A stretch of 19,725 nucleotides of DNA, from contig URCR01000051.1 of NCBI GenBank assembly GCA_900546325.1, positions 1 through 19,725 on the forward strand, in the 5' to 3' direction. The stretch's first letter is position 1. Each line of letters opens with the position of its first letter. Shown here piece after piece: positions 7,626 through 15,864 of the stretch. The translations under genes and the position numbers were made by a program. The notes under the pieces were generated by a model. That model had not been told where the DNA came from and did no database searches. It saw nothing but the letters and a program-made list of their open reading frames with translations. The DNA is from an uncultured Lachnospiraceae bacterium (lineage in GTDB: Bacteria > Bacillota > Clostridia > Lachnospirales > Lachnospiraceae).

Positions 7626-7982
7626 TTAAAATGGAAGTCCCGGCATTCCCCCGCCAAGACCGCCTGTCAGTTTTGACATTGCTGATGCTGATTCTGCCTC
7701 CACTTTGCGGAGCGCCTCATTTGTTGCAGCAACGATCAGATCCTCTAACATCTCGATGTCGTCAGGATCTACTACTTCTTCCTGTAATTTCACTTTCAGG
7801 ACTTCTCTTGTACCGGAAACAGTCACTTCCACAGCGCCGCCTCCTGCTGTCGCCGTAAATTCCTTCGACTCCATTTCCTTTGCCTGTTCTTCCATCTGGC
7901 GCTGCATCTTCTGCGCCTGCTTCATTAAATTCGCCATGTTTCCCGGCATTCCTCCGCCAGGAAATCCTCCACGTTTTGCCAT
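7626..7982 (-). CDS. YbaB/EbfC family nucleoid-associated protein
   Basis: A 118-residue protein. It has a Gly/Met-rich N-terminus (GGFPGGGMPGNMANLMKQAQ), a glutamine-rich amphipathic helix (about 18-40), the core segment FTATAGGGAVEVTVSG and a C-terminal GGLGGGMPGLPF tail. The family forms tweezer-shaped DNA-binding dimers. Two ATGs lie close together; the one at 7982 is 8 bases from GGAGG, whereas the upstream one is only 2 bases away, so 7982 is chosen. It is tightly spaced between dnaX and recR. Confidence 0.95.
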   Translation of the reverse strand: MAKRGGFPGGGMPGNMANLMKQAQKMQRQMEEQAKEMESKEFTATAGGGAVEVTVSGTREVLKVKLQEEVVDPDDIEMLEDLIVAATNEALRKVEAESASAMSKLTGGLGGGMPGLPF

Positions 7983-7995
7983 ATGCATATCCTCC

Positions 7996-9561
7996 TTAAT
8001 CTTCGACCGTAATTTCCATATGAATCACATCTTCTATATCCACAAAACTATCCTCGAACCTTCTTCCGTCGTCTACCTGACGGACATCGAGCGTCACTGT
8101 CTTGCCGATCCTGTTTTCAATCAGAGCTTCCAGCTCCTTCTTATGTTCTTCTGTCCCCACAACATTTGCAGAAATCTCATCCGGCAGTACAACCAGCAGT
8201 CTGTCGTCTCCGCCAAGACTCAGCTTCGCATACTTCAGATAATTGCGCAGCATCGGCGATGCCTCATTGGCAATCCCCCTAAAATTCTGTACCACTTCCC
8301 GCACGTCATCCGGAATCGCTTTCTCAAGCTTCGGGCGCTCCACAGGCACTGCCTGCTTCTCCTCCTGCACATAGACAACTCTCTGTTCTCCCTGCGCGGA
8401 AAAATCTGCCTGATCTACCTTCTCTTCCACCGCGCGGATTCGGTCGAGCAGACTGTCCTGTGTCATCTCCATTGCAGGTGTGCAAAGCTTGATCAAGGTC
8501 ACTTCCAGAAGAACTCTCTTCTGTGTGGCATATTTCACCTGATTGGACAGGTCTGAGAAAATACGGATGTACCGAAACAGCATGTCGCTTTCGATCATCT
8601 TTGCCTCTTCCTTCAACTGTATCAGGTTCTCTGTAGAAACATCGAGAACATCTTCCATATTATCAGAACTTTTCACAAGAAGCAAGTTCCTTAAATACCA
8701 TGTAAAATCTGCCACAAGCTGAGTCAGTTCTCTTCCCTGCATGACCAGTTCTTCCACTGTCTGAAGGACACCCGACACATCCCGCGCCATGACCTGCCGC
8801 AGCATTCTGCTAAAAACATCAGTGTCCACCGCACCGAGCACTTCCAGCACATCATCATACTTTAATTTCTGTCCCAGATAGAATGCAATACACTGGTCAA
8901 GAAGGCTTAGCGCATCACGCATGGAGCCGTCCGCCGCCTTCGCAATATAGCGGATCGCCTTCTCCTCCACTTCCACATGCTCTGTCTCCATCAGCTGATT
9001 CATTCTCGCCGCGATCGTATCGATCGTGATCCGCTTGAAATCATACCGCTGACATCTCGACAAAATCGTGATCGGTATCTTGTGCACTTCTGTTGTCGCC
9101 AAAATGAAAATGACATACTCCGGCGGTTCCTCCAACGTCTTTAGCAGTGCATTGAACGCACCGATCGAAAGCATATGCACCTCATCGATGATATATACCT
9201 TATACTTTCCTTCCGTCGGTCGGTAAGCAACTTCCTCACGAATCTCTCGGATATTGTCGACACCATTGTTCGACGCCGCATCGATCTCGATCACATTCAT
9301 CGATGTTCCTTCCGCGATCTTCTGACACATGGCGCACTGCCCGCACGGACTTCCGTCTACCGGATGCTCGCAGTTTACTGCCTTCGCAAAGATCTTCGCC
9401 ACACTCGTCTTTCCGGTTCCCCTTGTCCCGCAGAAAAGATAAGCATGTCCGATCCGCTCTGCCTTTATCTGGTTCTTCAATGTCTGTACGATATGATCCT
9501 GCCCCTTTACATCCTCAAATCCACCCGGGCGGAACTTTCTGTACAATGCTGTATATGACAT
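7996..9561 (-). CDS. dnaX: DNA polymerase III subunit gamma/tau
   Basis: A 521-residue clamp-loader ATPase. It has Walker A GTRGTGKT (45-52), zinc cysteines 64, 73, 76 and 79, Walker B IIDEVH (124-129) and the sensor/arginine-finger region ATTEVHKIPITILSRC (155-170). A DnaX domain III and a charged C-terminal region follow. It loads the sliding clamp onto primed DNA and, as tau, joins polymerase cores. It is shorter than E. coli tau but ordinary for Clostridia. I saw no A-rich slippery sequence that would make a frameshifted gamma form. It lies 67 bases after pfk, with ybaB 13 bases downstream. Confidence 0.97.
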   Translation of the reverse strand: MSYTALYRKFRPGGFEDVKGQDHIVQTLKNQIKAERIGHAYLFCGTRGTGKTSVAKIFAKAVNCEHPVDGSPCGQCAMCQKIAEGTSMNVIEIDAASNNGVDNIREIREEVAYRPTEGKYKVYIIDEVHMLSIGAFNALLKTLEEPPEYVIFILATTEVHKIPITILSRCQRYDFKRITIDTIAARMNQLMETEHVEVEEKAIRYIAKAADGSMRDALSLLDQCIAFYLGQKLKYDDVLEVLGAVDTDVFSRMLRQVMARDVSGVLQTVEELVMQGRELTQLVADFTWYLRNLLLVKSSDNMEDVLDVSTENLIQLKEEAKMIESDMLFRYIRIFSDLSNQVKYATQKRVLLEVTLIKLCTPAMEMTQDSLLDRIRAVEEKVDQADFSAQGEQRVVYVQEEKQAVPVERPKLEKAIPDDVREVVQNFRGIANEASPMLRNYLKYAKLSLGGDDRLLVVLPDEISANVVGTEEHKKELEALIENRIGKTVTLDVRQVDDGRRFEDSFVDIEDVIHMEITVED

Positions 9562-9628
9562 ATTTCTCTCTCCTTATCTCTCCGCTTCTTTCATCCGCCT
9601 GCCGGACCTCAGACGATCTTCAAAACTT

Positions 9629-10705
9629 CTACCGGTCTCCAAAGCTGATTCCTGTCGTCTTCGCCTCCCGGATAATACCGGAATCCGGCTGCACCATCTT
9701 CAGCTTTCCTGCCACTTCCTGAAGCGGCACTTTTGTCGTCTCTCCATTTCGGATCGCAACCATATAGCCGTACTGCTCAGACATGATCAGTTCTGCCGCC
9801 GCTGCTCCGAGCCTTGTCGCAAGCACTCTGTCATACGGACAAGGGGATCCGCCTCTCTGCGTATGTCCCGGCACGGTGATCCGGATCTCCTGCCCGGTGC
9901 GTTCTTTTAACTCCTCTGCAACCTCATAGGCGATCGACGGGTATTTCCGATTCTTTAATTTCCCTTTGTATTCCTTCTTGGAAAGCTTCGCATCCTTCTT
10001 GGAGATGGCTCCTTCTGCCACCGCAAGAATCGTAAACTGCTTTCCTGCCTCTGTCCTTCTCCGGATCGCCTCCGCCACAACTTCAATGTCATATGGAATC
10101 TCCGGAATCAGAATAATGTCCGCTCCCCCTGCGATTCCTGCGTGGAGTGTCACCCATCCGACCTTATGCCCCATCACCTCGACAATGAAGATTCTGCTGT
10201 GGGATGTGGCAGTTGTGTGGATGCAGTCGATCGTGTTGGTCGCGATATTCACCGCACTCTGGAATCCAAATGTCATATCGGTTCCCCACAGGTCATTGTC
10301 GATGGTCTTCGGAAGCGTAATCACATTCAACCCTTCCTCCCGCAGAAGATTCGCTGTCTTATGTGTCCCGTTTCCTCCGAGAATCACAAGACAATTCAGG
10401 TTCAGCTTATGGTAAGTGTGCTTCATCGCCTCCACCTTATCCAGTCCCTTCTCATCCGGAACCCGCATCATCTTAAACGGCTGTCTGGATGTCCCGAGGA
10501 TGGTTCCTCCCATCGTAAGGATCCCCGAAAAATCTTTCGGAGTCAGCATCTCAAAATTAGCATAAATCAGCCCCTTATATCCTTCCTTGAAGCCATAGAT
10601 CTCCACATCCTTGATCTTTGAGCAAATTCCCTTTACCACACCGCGCATCGCCGCGTTCAGTGCCTGGCAGTCGCCGCCGCTTGTCAACATTCCTATTCTT
10701 AACAT
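9629..10705 (-). CDS. 6-phosphofructokinase, atypical (PPi-PFK-related clade)
   Basis: A 358-residue phosphofructokinase that phosphorylates fructose 6-phosphate in glycolysis. Visible blocks are LTSGGDCQALNAA (8-20), GGTILGTSR (67-75), GGNGT (110-114), PKTIDND (132-138) with catalytic Asp136 and Asp138, and SHSRIFIVEVMGHKVG. The Gly113 position (Gly104 in E. coli) suggests ATP as donor. Lys133 (E. coli position 124) is typical of the pyrophosphate-dependent and related group. The usual GGDG Asp is Asn112, and the usual MGR Arg is His. Phosphoryl donor is therefore uncertain. AAGGAAGTG before the ATG at 10705 sets the start over an upstream in-frame codon. It is the first gene of the minus-strand cluster. 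Confidence 0.9.
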   Translation of the reverse strand: MLRIGMLTSGGDCQALNAAMRGVVKGICSKIKDVEIYGFKEGYKGLIYANFEMLTPKDFSGILTMGGTILGTSRQPFKMMRVPDEKGLDKVEAMKHTYHKLNLNCLVILGGNGTHKTANLLREEGLNVITLPKTIDNDLWGTDMTFGFQSAVNIATNTIDCIHTTATSHSRIFIVEVMGHKVGWVTLHAGIAGGADIILIPEIPYDIEVVAEAIRRRTEAGKQFTILAVAEGAISKKDAKLSKKEYKGKLKNRKYPSIAYEVAEELKERTGQEIRITVPGHTQRGGSPCPYDRVLATRLGAAAAELIMSEQYGYMVAIRNGETTKVPLQEVAGKLKMVQPDSGIIREAKTTGISFGDR

Positions 10706-10857
10706 ACACGCACTTCCTTTCACTGGAAATATTTTCCTTCCCCGCTATCCTTTGCATGTGCCGGATCCGCTCCCCACTTCTTCGCACATGCCGGTCTGCC
10801 GCCGCTGTTTCGTTACTGTTCACCCCGTTCCCAGCAGCGCCATTTCTCAACAAATAT

Positions 10858-10886
10858 AGTATATCTTATTTTTCAGGTGCTAACAA
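10858..10886 (-). promoter_or_regulatory. Promoter of the pfk-dnaX-ybaB-recR cluster
   Basis: On the minus strand TTGTTA (10886-10881) and TATACT (10863-10858) are 17 bases apart. The predicted 5' leader to the pfk start is about 145 bases and more GC-rich than the promoter. The -10 region is the mirror image of the map -10 (see 10900-10909). Confidence 0.6.
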
Positions 10887-10899
10887 CAAAAAAATGCGG

Positions 10900-10909
10900 T
10901 ATACTATAT
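10900..10909 (+). promoter_or_regulatory. Likely -10 of the map promoter, paired with an inverted copy
   Basis: TATACTATAT (10900-10909) is the exact inverted repeat of ATATAGTATA at 10854-10863, so both divergent promoters share the same TATACT box, face to face, 36 bases apart. No good -35 is seen 16-18 bases upstream on the plus strand. Activity in this direction is less sure. Confidence 0.5.
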
Positions 10910-10947
10910 GAAGTACCAATCATCTGTTACTGTTTCAAACCATTGCA

Positions 10948-10991
10948 AGGCAGGAAAAGAACAGGCAGGACCTTTCCTGTTTTCTTTGCCT
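10948..10991 (+). promoter_or_regulatory. Long imperfect hairpin in the map 5' leader
   Basis: AGGCA (10948-10952), then AACAGG ending at 10965, pairs with CCTGTT...TGCCT (10976-10991). The stem is about 16 bp with a two-base bulge and one mismatch. It lies about 20 bases before the map ribosome site and is not followed by a T-run, so it is probably not a terminator. The rest of the 10706-11029 gap shows the two promoters and no gene. Confidence 0.5.
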
Positions 10992-11029
10992 GACAATGTA
11001 CATTATTTTATAAAAAGGAGTTTTACATT

Positions 11030-11893
11030 ATGGAAAGAAACGAATTATGCTGGTGTGGAAGCGGTAAAAAATACAAACGCTGCCACATGGCAATCGAAGA
11101 AAAAATGGAACAGTTAAGAGAAGCCGGACACATTGTCCCGGAACGAGAACTGTTAAAGACACCGGCCCAGATTGAAGCAATCAAAAAGAGTGCCGAATTG
11201 AATACTGCTGTGCTCGACCATGTCGCCGCACACATCCATGCAGGTATGAGCACCGAAGAGATCGATGTCCTCGTCCATGATTTTACCGTCTCCCACGGCG
11301 GGATTCCGGCTCCGCTTGGATATGAAGGGTTCCCTAAAAGTGTGTGTACTTCTCTGAATAATGAAATCTGCCACGGAATTCCGGACAAAGATATCATTCT
11401 GCAGGAGGGGGATATCATCAATGTAGATGTCTCTACCATTCTTGACGGTTATTTCTCAGATGCTTCCAGAATGTTTAAGATCGGAGCTGTGAACGAACGC
11501 GCCGAACGGATCGTACGCGTCACCGAAGAATGTGTCGAGCTTGGCTTAAAAGCAGCGAAGCCTTGGGGACACCTCGGAGACATTGCCGATGCGATCAACA
11601 CACACGCACAGAAAAACGGCTATTCTGTCGTGGAAGATATCGGCGGACATGGAATCGGACTGGAGTTCCACGAAGAACCTTTTGTCTCCTATGTAACCCC
11701 AAAGGGTTCCGAGATGGTTCTTGTCCCGGGCATGATGTTTACGATCGAACCGATGATCAACGAAGGCAGCCCTGATTTCTTCGTCGATGAGGATAATGAC
11801 TGGACGGTCTACACAATCGACGACGGACTGTCCGCACAGATCGAATACATGGTGCTTGTCACAGAGACCGGAATCGAAGTGCTGACAAAATAA
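11030..11893 (+). CDS. map: Methionine aminopeptidase, type I with N-terminal SEC-C zinc motif
   Basis: A 287-residue enzyme that removes N-terminal methionine from new proteins. The N-terminus has a SEC-C zinc motif (Cys7, Cys9, Cys18, His19, in LCWCGSGKKYKRCH) as in the MetAP subclass carrying a SecA-like zinc finger. The catalytic domain has His115 and the five metal ligands Asp133, Asp144, His207, Glu240 and Glu272 (motifs NVDVS, YFSDASRMF, GGHGIG, FTIEPM, QIEYMV). All are intact. AAGGAG lies 9 bases before the start. It is transcribed away from pfk. Confidence 0.95.
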   Translation: MERNELCWCGSGKKYKRCHMAIEEKMEQLREAGHIVPERELLKTPAQIEAIKKSAELNTAVLDHVAAHIHAGMSTEEIDVLVHDFTVSHGGIPAPLGYEGFPKSVCTSLNNEICHGIPDKDIILQEGDIINVDVSTILDGYFSDASRMFKIGAVNERAERIVRVTEECVELGLKAAKPWGHLGDIADAINTHAQKNGYSVVEDIGGHGIGLEFHEEPFVSYVTPKGSEMVLVPGMMFTIEPMINEGSPDFFVDEDNDWTVYTIDDGLSAQIEYMVLVTETGIEVLTK

Positions 11894-11944
11894 TAAGCAG
11901 CTATTTTACAAGTTTTTCACACAATACATACGACAAAATTAACA

Positions 11945-11970
11945 TACAATGATTACACTTTATCATTGTA
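11945..11970 (+). repeat. 9-bp perfect inverted repeat before the phospholipase-like gene
   Basis: TACAATGAT (11945-11953) and ATCATTGTA (11962-11970) flank an 8-base loop, ending 6 bases before the AAAGGAGGA ribosome site. It could be an operator or an RNA hairpin affecting translation. No T-run follows, so it is a poor terminator for map. Confidence 0.5.
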
Positions 11971-11990
11971 CTTTCAAAGGAGGAATTGGC

Positions 11991-12782
11991 ATGCCTGCAG
12001 CTTATGCACACTACACATTTGGAAAAAAAGTCCTTGCAAATATAGAAAATCCGGACATCCGGCGTATCATCGCAGAACACCGCGCACTTTTTGACATCGG
12101 ACTCCACGGACCTGACATTTTGTTCTTTTACAGACCGTTAAAGAGTAATCCCGTCAGCAAAACCGGTCATCTGATGCATGCAGAGATCGCCGCACCTTTC
12201 TTTCGGCAGGCAAGGCGCGTCATCAACCGGAGTCATGACCGGGAAGCAGCAATCGCCTACATTCTCGGATTTATCTGCCACTACTCTCTTGACAGCGAGT
12301 GTCATGGATATATCGGCGAGATGACAGAGACCGGAATTTCCCACACGGAAATCGAGACAGAATTTGACCGAAGCATTCTGCTCCACTGCCAAAAAGATCC
12401 GATCACAACAAAAACCCTCGCCCACATCCAGGTGAACAAAGAGATCGCATCCTGCATCGCACAGTTTTTCCCGACAATTTCTGAGAAGGAAATGTTCGAG
12501 GCATTAAAATCATTCCGTTTTTATAACAACTTCCTGATCAGCCCGCACAAAATACGCCGCGCAGCCATCAATGCCGCATTCCGAATCAGCGGGAACTATG
12601 AAGAACTTCACGGGCTTGTGATGAATTTCCACCGCAACCCGGACTGTGCGCCGATCTGCCGCAGACTCAGCCACCTGTATATCCATGCGGTCCCGGTAGG
12701 CGTCCACCTGACCGAAAGCTTTTACGATGCACTTTCTACCGGTGATCCTCTGGAAGAACGGTTTGACAGAAACTTTGAATAA
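11991..12782 (+). CDS. Zinc-dependent phospholipase C-like protein
   Basis: A 263-residue, helix-rich, histidine-rich protein with candidate zinc ligands His7, His39 and Asp42 (GLHGPDILFF), His97 and Asp101 (GFICHYSLDSECHGY), His105, His118 and Glu122. This pattern fits the zinc-dependent phospholipase C family as annotated in many Lachnospiraceae. The family's activity in such cytoplasmic forms is mostly untested. No signal peptide is seen, so a secreted toxin role is unlikely. AAAGGAGGAATTGGC before the ATG at 11991 sets the start; the frame is open 14 codons further but without a ribosome site. It lies 24 bases before the MFS gene and is probably co-transcribed with it. Confidence 0.8.
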   Translation: MPAAYAHYTFGKKVLANIENPDIRRIIAEHRALFDIGLHGPDILFFYRPLKSNPVSKTGHLMHAEIAAPFFRQARRVINRSHDREAAIAYILGFICHYSLDSECHGYIGEMTETGISHTEIETEFDRSILLHCQKDPITTKTLAHIQVNKEIASCIAQFFPTISEKEMFEALKSFRFYNNFLISPHKIRRAAINAAFRISGNYEELHGLVMNFHRNPDCAPICRRLSHLYIHAVPVGVHLTESFYDALSTGDPLEERFDRNFE

Positions 12783-12806
12783 CTATTTCACAAAGGAGAG
12801 CCCTTT

Positions 12807-14057
12807 ATGGACAAGAACAAACTGACAAAACTGGAAAAATACTGGATCCTCTATGATATCGGAAATTCTGCATTTGTCCTTCTGGTATCAACGATCATCC
12901 CAATCTATTTCAAAAACATTGCATCCGCCAACGGAATTTCCCTCTCGGACTCCACCGCCTACTACGGATATGCCGTGTCTCTTTCGACACTGATCGTCGC
13001 GATCTTAGGCCCTGTGCTCGGCACGATCGCAGATACAAAAGGCTACAAGAAACCACTTTTTACCTTTTCCATGATGGTCGGTGTCATTGGCTGTGCTGCT
13101 CTTGCCCTCCCGACCTCCTGGATCATTTTTCTGGCTGTTTTCGTAGTTGCCAAGGTTGGATTTGCCTCCAGTCTCATTTTTTACGATGCGATGTTATCGG
13201 ATGTCACTACCGATGACCGGATGGATAACCTCTCCTCCCTTGGCTACGCATGGGGATATCTCGGAAGCTGTATTCCATTTATTGCAAGCCTGATCCTCGT
13301 GCTGTTCGCAGAGCCGATCGGACTGTCGACCGTTACGGCAACCGCCATTTCATTTCTCCTAAACGCCGTATGGTGGCTTGTTGTAACACTGCCGCTTTTG
13401 AAAAATTACAAGCAGGTCTACTATATTGAGCCTGTGCGCTCCCCGATCAAGAGCAGTTTTCAGCGCTTTGGAAATATTTTTAAAGAATTGCGTGAGAATA
13501 AAACGGTCTTTTATTTTCTTCTCGCCTTTTTCTTCTATATTGACGGGGTGTACACGATCATTGAGATGGCAACCTCCTACGGAAAAGATGTGGGAATCGA
13601 CGACAGCAGTCTGCTTCTGGCGTTACTCCTCACTCAGGTTGTAGCCTTTCCGTTCTCGATCCTGTTCGGAAAACTGACGAAAAAATACCACCCGACCGAT
13701 CTGATCTCCGTATCGATCCTGGGCTATATCGGAATCGCTGCCTTCGCCCTTCAGCTGGACAAGACATGGGAATTCTGGTTCCTTGCCGTCCTCGTGGCAG
13801 TCTTCCAGGGCGCGATCCAGGCGCTCTCCAGATCGCATTTTGCCCGGATCATCCCGAAGAACAAGTCGAGCGAATACTTCGGAATCTACGATATCTTCGG
13901 CAAGGGTGCTTCCTTCCTCGGCACAATGCTGATGGGAATCACAACCCAGCTTGCCGACAACTCCAAAGTCGGAGTCGCCGTGATCGGAGGAATGCTTGTA
14001 GTCGGATTTGTAATTTTCCACTTCAAGTGCAGGAATGCAGCGATTGCTTCTTCCTAA
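12807..14057 (+). CDS. MFS transporter, UMF1 (Atg22-like) family
   Basis: A 416-residue membrane protein with about 12 hydrophobic segments. Family hallmarks are YDIGNSAFVLLV near the N-terminus (16-27), FYDAMLSDVT after the fourth span, and SRSHFARIIP followed by EYFGIYDIFGKGASFLG near the C-terminus. The fungal relative Atg22 exports amino acids from the vacuole. Bacterial substrates are unknown, so none is assigned. An AAAGGAGAG ribosome site precedes the ATG. No terminator is obvious before the chemotaxis gene. Confidence 0.88.
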   Translation: MDKNKLTKLEKYWILYDIGNSAFVLLVSTIIPIYFKNIASANGISLSDSTAYYGYAVSLSTLIVAILGPVLGTIADTKGYKKPLFTFSMMVGVIGCAALALPTSWIIFLAVFVVAKVGFASSLIFYDAMLSDVTTDDRMDNLSSLGYAWGYLGSCIPFIASLILVLFAEPIGLSTVTATAISFLLNAVWWLVVTLPLLKNYKQVYYIEPVRSPIKSSFQRFGNIFKELRENKTVFYFLLAFFFYIDGVYTIIEMATSYGKDVGIDDSSLLLALLLTQVVAFPFSILFGKLTKKYHPTDLISVSILGYIGIAAFALQLDKTWEFWFLAVLVAVFQGAIQALSRSHFARIIPKNKSSEYFGIYDIFGKGASFLGTMLMGITTQLADNSKVGVAVIGGMLVVGFVIFHFKCRNAAIASS

Positions 14058-14066
14058 TTTTTCACT

Positions 14067-14093
14067 TAAGTTTTTGTAAAAAGCAGTCGATGA
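14067..14093 (+). promoter_or_regulatory. Sigma-D (sigma-28)-like promoter for the chemotaxis receptor gene
   Basis: TAAGTTTT (14067-14074), an 11-base spacer, then GTCGATGA (14086-14093) match the flagellar/chemotaxis sigma pattern TAAAGTTT-N11-GCCGATAA at 6 of 8 in each box with exact spacing. It lies 53 bases before the receptor start codon. The match is by eye only. Confidence 0.55.
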
Positions 14094-14146
14094 TACAGTG
14101 TATATGTGTATTCAGCATGCTTTAAATTTGATTAAGGGGGATTCTT

Positions 14147-15850
14147 ATGAAGACAATCAAAAATCTTAAAATTCGATGGAAATTGTACATACTGATTGGA
14201 ATTGCTCTATTCGGATTACTGACACTAGGAAGTATGTCCTTATTCCAAATGAAAAATCTTAATACTTCCACTCACGGTATAGCAGAAAAATGGCTTCCAA
14301 GCCTAAACACTGCTCGTACTATGAATACGACTATGTCAAATATCCGATTAAATGAAACCGTTATTCTCTCATCTGGATCTAAAGAAGACATTTCTTCTAA
14401 TATGGAATATCTGGAGAAGGAGATGACGACAATGGGTAGTCTTCTAGATACCTATCAGGAGACCATTTCCTCACAGAAAGAACAGGATCTCTTTGATACT
14501 CTGCTTTCTTGCTGGGATTCCTACAAAGAATTGGATACTGAAGCCTTGTCTCTTTTTCAGGATGGAAATCAAAGTGATGCCCTGGCGCTTTTAAATACTG
14601 ATGGAATTACTCTTTACAATTCCATCAATGAAGCTTTAAATACTCTCATCTCATATAATATGGACGGAAGCACTGAGGCCAATACAAACAGTGACGAAAC
14701 ATACTTTACTGCTAAATTAAGCACATTCGTGCTCTTGTCTTTTATAATTATAATAGGAATTATCTTTTCGTTTATTATTGTAAGAGGAATCCGTATTCCG
14801 CTTCAGCAGCTTGAAAAAGCTACCATTTCCTTATCAAGAGGAGATTTGAATATCTCAATCCCATATGAGTCAAGAGATGAGATCGGTATTCTTGCCAGTC
14901 AGTTCCGCGAGTTAGCCAGAAAGCTGAAAGCAATCATAGATGACGAAAATGCATTTTTAGGAGAAATGGCATCCGGCAATTTCACAGTAGACACAACATG
15001 TGAGAAAGAGTATATCGGCGACTTCCATCCATTGCTTCTTTCTTTTAGGCAGATTGCAGACCAGCTCAATAAGATTGTAGTTCAAATCAGTGACAGCGCC
15101 GATCAGGTAGCAACCGGTGCTGAACATGTGTCAGCCGGTGCACAGTCACTTTCACAAGGCTCTACAGAACAGGCAAGTGCAGTCCATGAGTTAGCTTCTA
15201 ACATCACTGTTATCTCGGATCAGATACATCAAAATGCCACTACTGCAGAACAGGCAAATAGTCAAGCTGGCAAAATCAGTAATGAAATTCGTGTCAGCAA
15301 TCAGAAAATGCAGAAGGTTGTCGAAGCGATGGAAGAAATCAGTAAAAGTTCAAATGAAATCGGCAAAATTATTCAAACGATCGAAGATATCGCATTCCAG
15401 ACAAATATTCTCGCACTAAATGCTGCCGTGGAGGCTGCACGGGCCGGAAATGCCGGAAAAGGTTTTGCTGTTGTCGCAGATGAAGTTCGCAACCTTGCAA
15501 GTAAGAGCGCTGAAGCCTCAAAAAGTACCGCTGCTCTTATTTCACACTCTCTCAATTCTGTTAAAAATGGAACAACCATTGTAAACGAAACAGCGCAATC
15601 TCTTTTAAATACAGTAAAAGACACCGGAGAATTCGCGCAACTAATTGACCAGATTTCTGAGGCTAGCAGTCAACAGTCATCTTCTGTCAAACAGATTACT
15701 ATAGGTATCAATCAGATTTCTGATGTAATTCAGACAAACTCCTCCACTGCGGAAGAAAGTGTTTCTGCCAGTGGAGAACTTGCAAATCAATCTCAGATTA
15801 TGAGAGAGCTTGTCAGCCGCTTTCAGTTAAAAACAGATGATACTTTTTAG
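14147..15850 (+). CDS. Methyl-accepting chemotaxis protein
   Basis: A 567-residue transmembrane receptor. It has TM1 (about 13-35), a periplasm-side four-helix-bundle type sensor region (36-188), TM2 (about 190-213), HAMP (about 214-266) and a long cytoplasmic signalling domain. The conserved hairpin tip is EDIAFQTNILALNAAVEAAR with AGKGFAVVADEVRNLA after it. This tip binds CheW/CheA and controls flagellar rotation or a related output. The ligand is unknown. GGGGG lies before the ATG. The gene appears more AT-rich than map and the MFS gene upstream. It is a lone receptor here with its own likely promoter and a strong terminator. No C-terminal CheR-docking pentapeptide is visible. Confidence 0.95.
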   Translation: MKTIKNLKIRWKLYILIGIALFGLLTLGSMSLFQMKNLNTSTHGIAEKWLPSLNTARTMNTTMSNIRLNETVILSSGSKEDISSNMEYLEKEMTTMGSLLDTYQETISSQKEQDLFDTLLSCWDSYKELDTEALSLFQDGNQSDALALLNTDGITLYNSINEALNTLISYNMDGSTEANTNSDETYFTAKLSTFVLLSFIIIIGIIFSFIIVRGIRIPLQQLEKATISLSRGDLNISIPYESRDEIGILASQFRELARKLKAIIDDENAFLGEMASGNFTVDTTCEKEYIGDFHPLLLSFRQIADQLNKIVVQISDSADQVATGAEHVSAGAQSLSQGSTEQASAVHELASNITVISDQIHQNATTAEQANSQAGKISNEIRVSNQKMQKVVEAMEEISKSSNEIGKIIQTIEDIAFQTNILALNAAVEAARAGNAGKGFAVVADEVRNLASKSAEASKSTAALISHSLNSVKNGTTIVNETAQSLLNTVKDTGEFAQLIDQISEASSQQSSSVKQITIGINQISDVIQTNSSTAEESVSASGELANQSQIMRELVSRFQLKTDDTF

Positions 15851-15864
15851 AGTTGACATGCACG

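Noticed and set aside
7705..8556. 283-codon open frame on the plus strand
   Set aside because: It is antisense to ybaB and dnaX, both of which are firmly identified, and it crosses their boundary; a shadow frame.
7996..9561. Programmed frameshift producing a short gamma form from dnaX
   Set aside because: No A-rich slippery heptamer with a downstream stem was found in the coding strand.
9562..9628. Small signal recognition particle RNA gene beside dnaX
   Set aside because: This RNA often lies near dnaX in Firmicutes, but the gap between pfk and dnaX is only 67 bases and shows no GNRA-capped stem; none is present.
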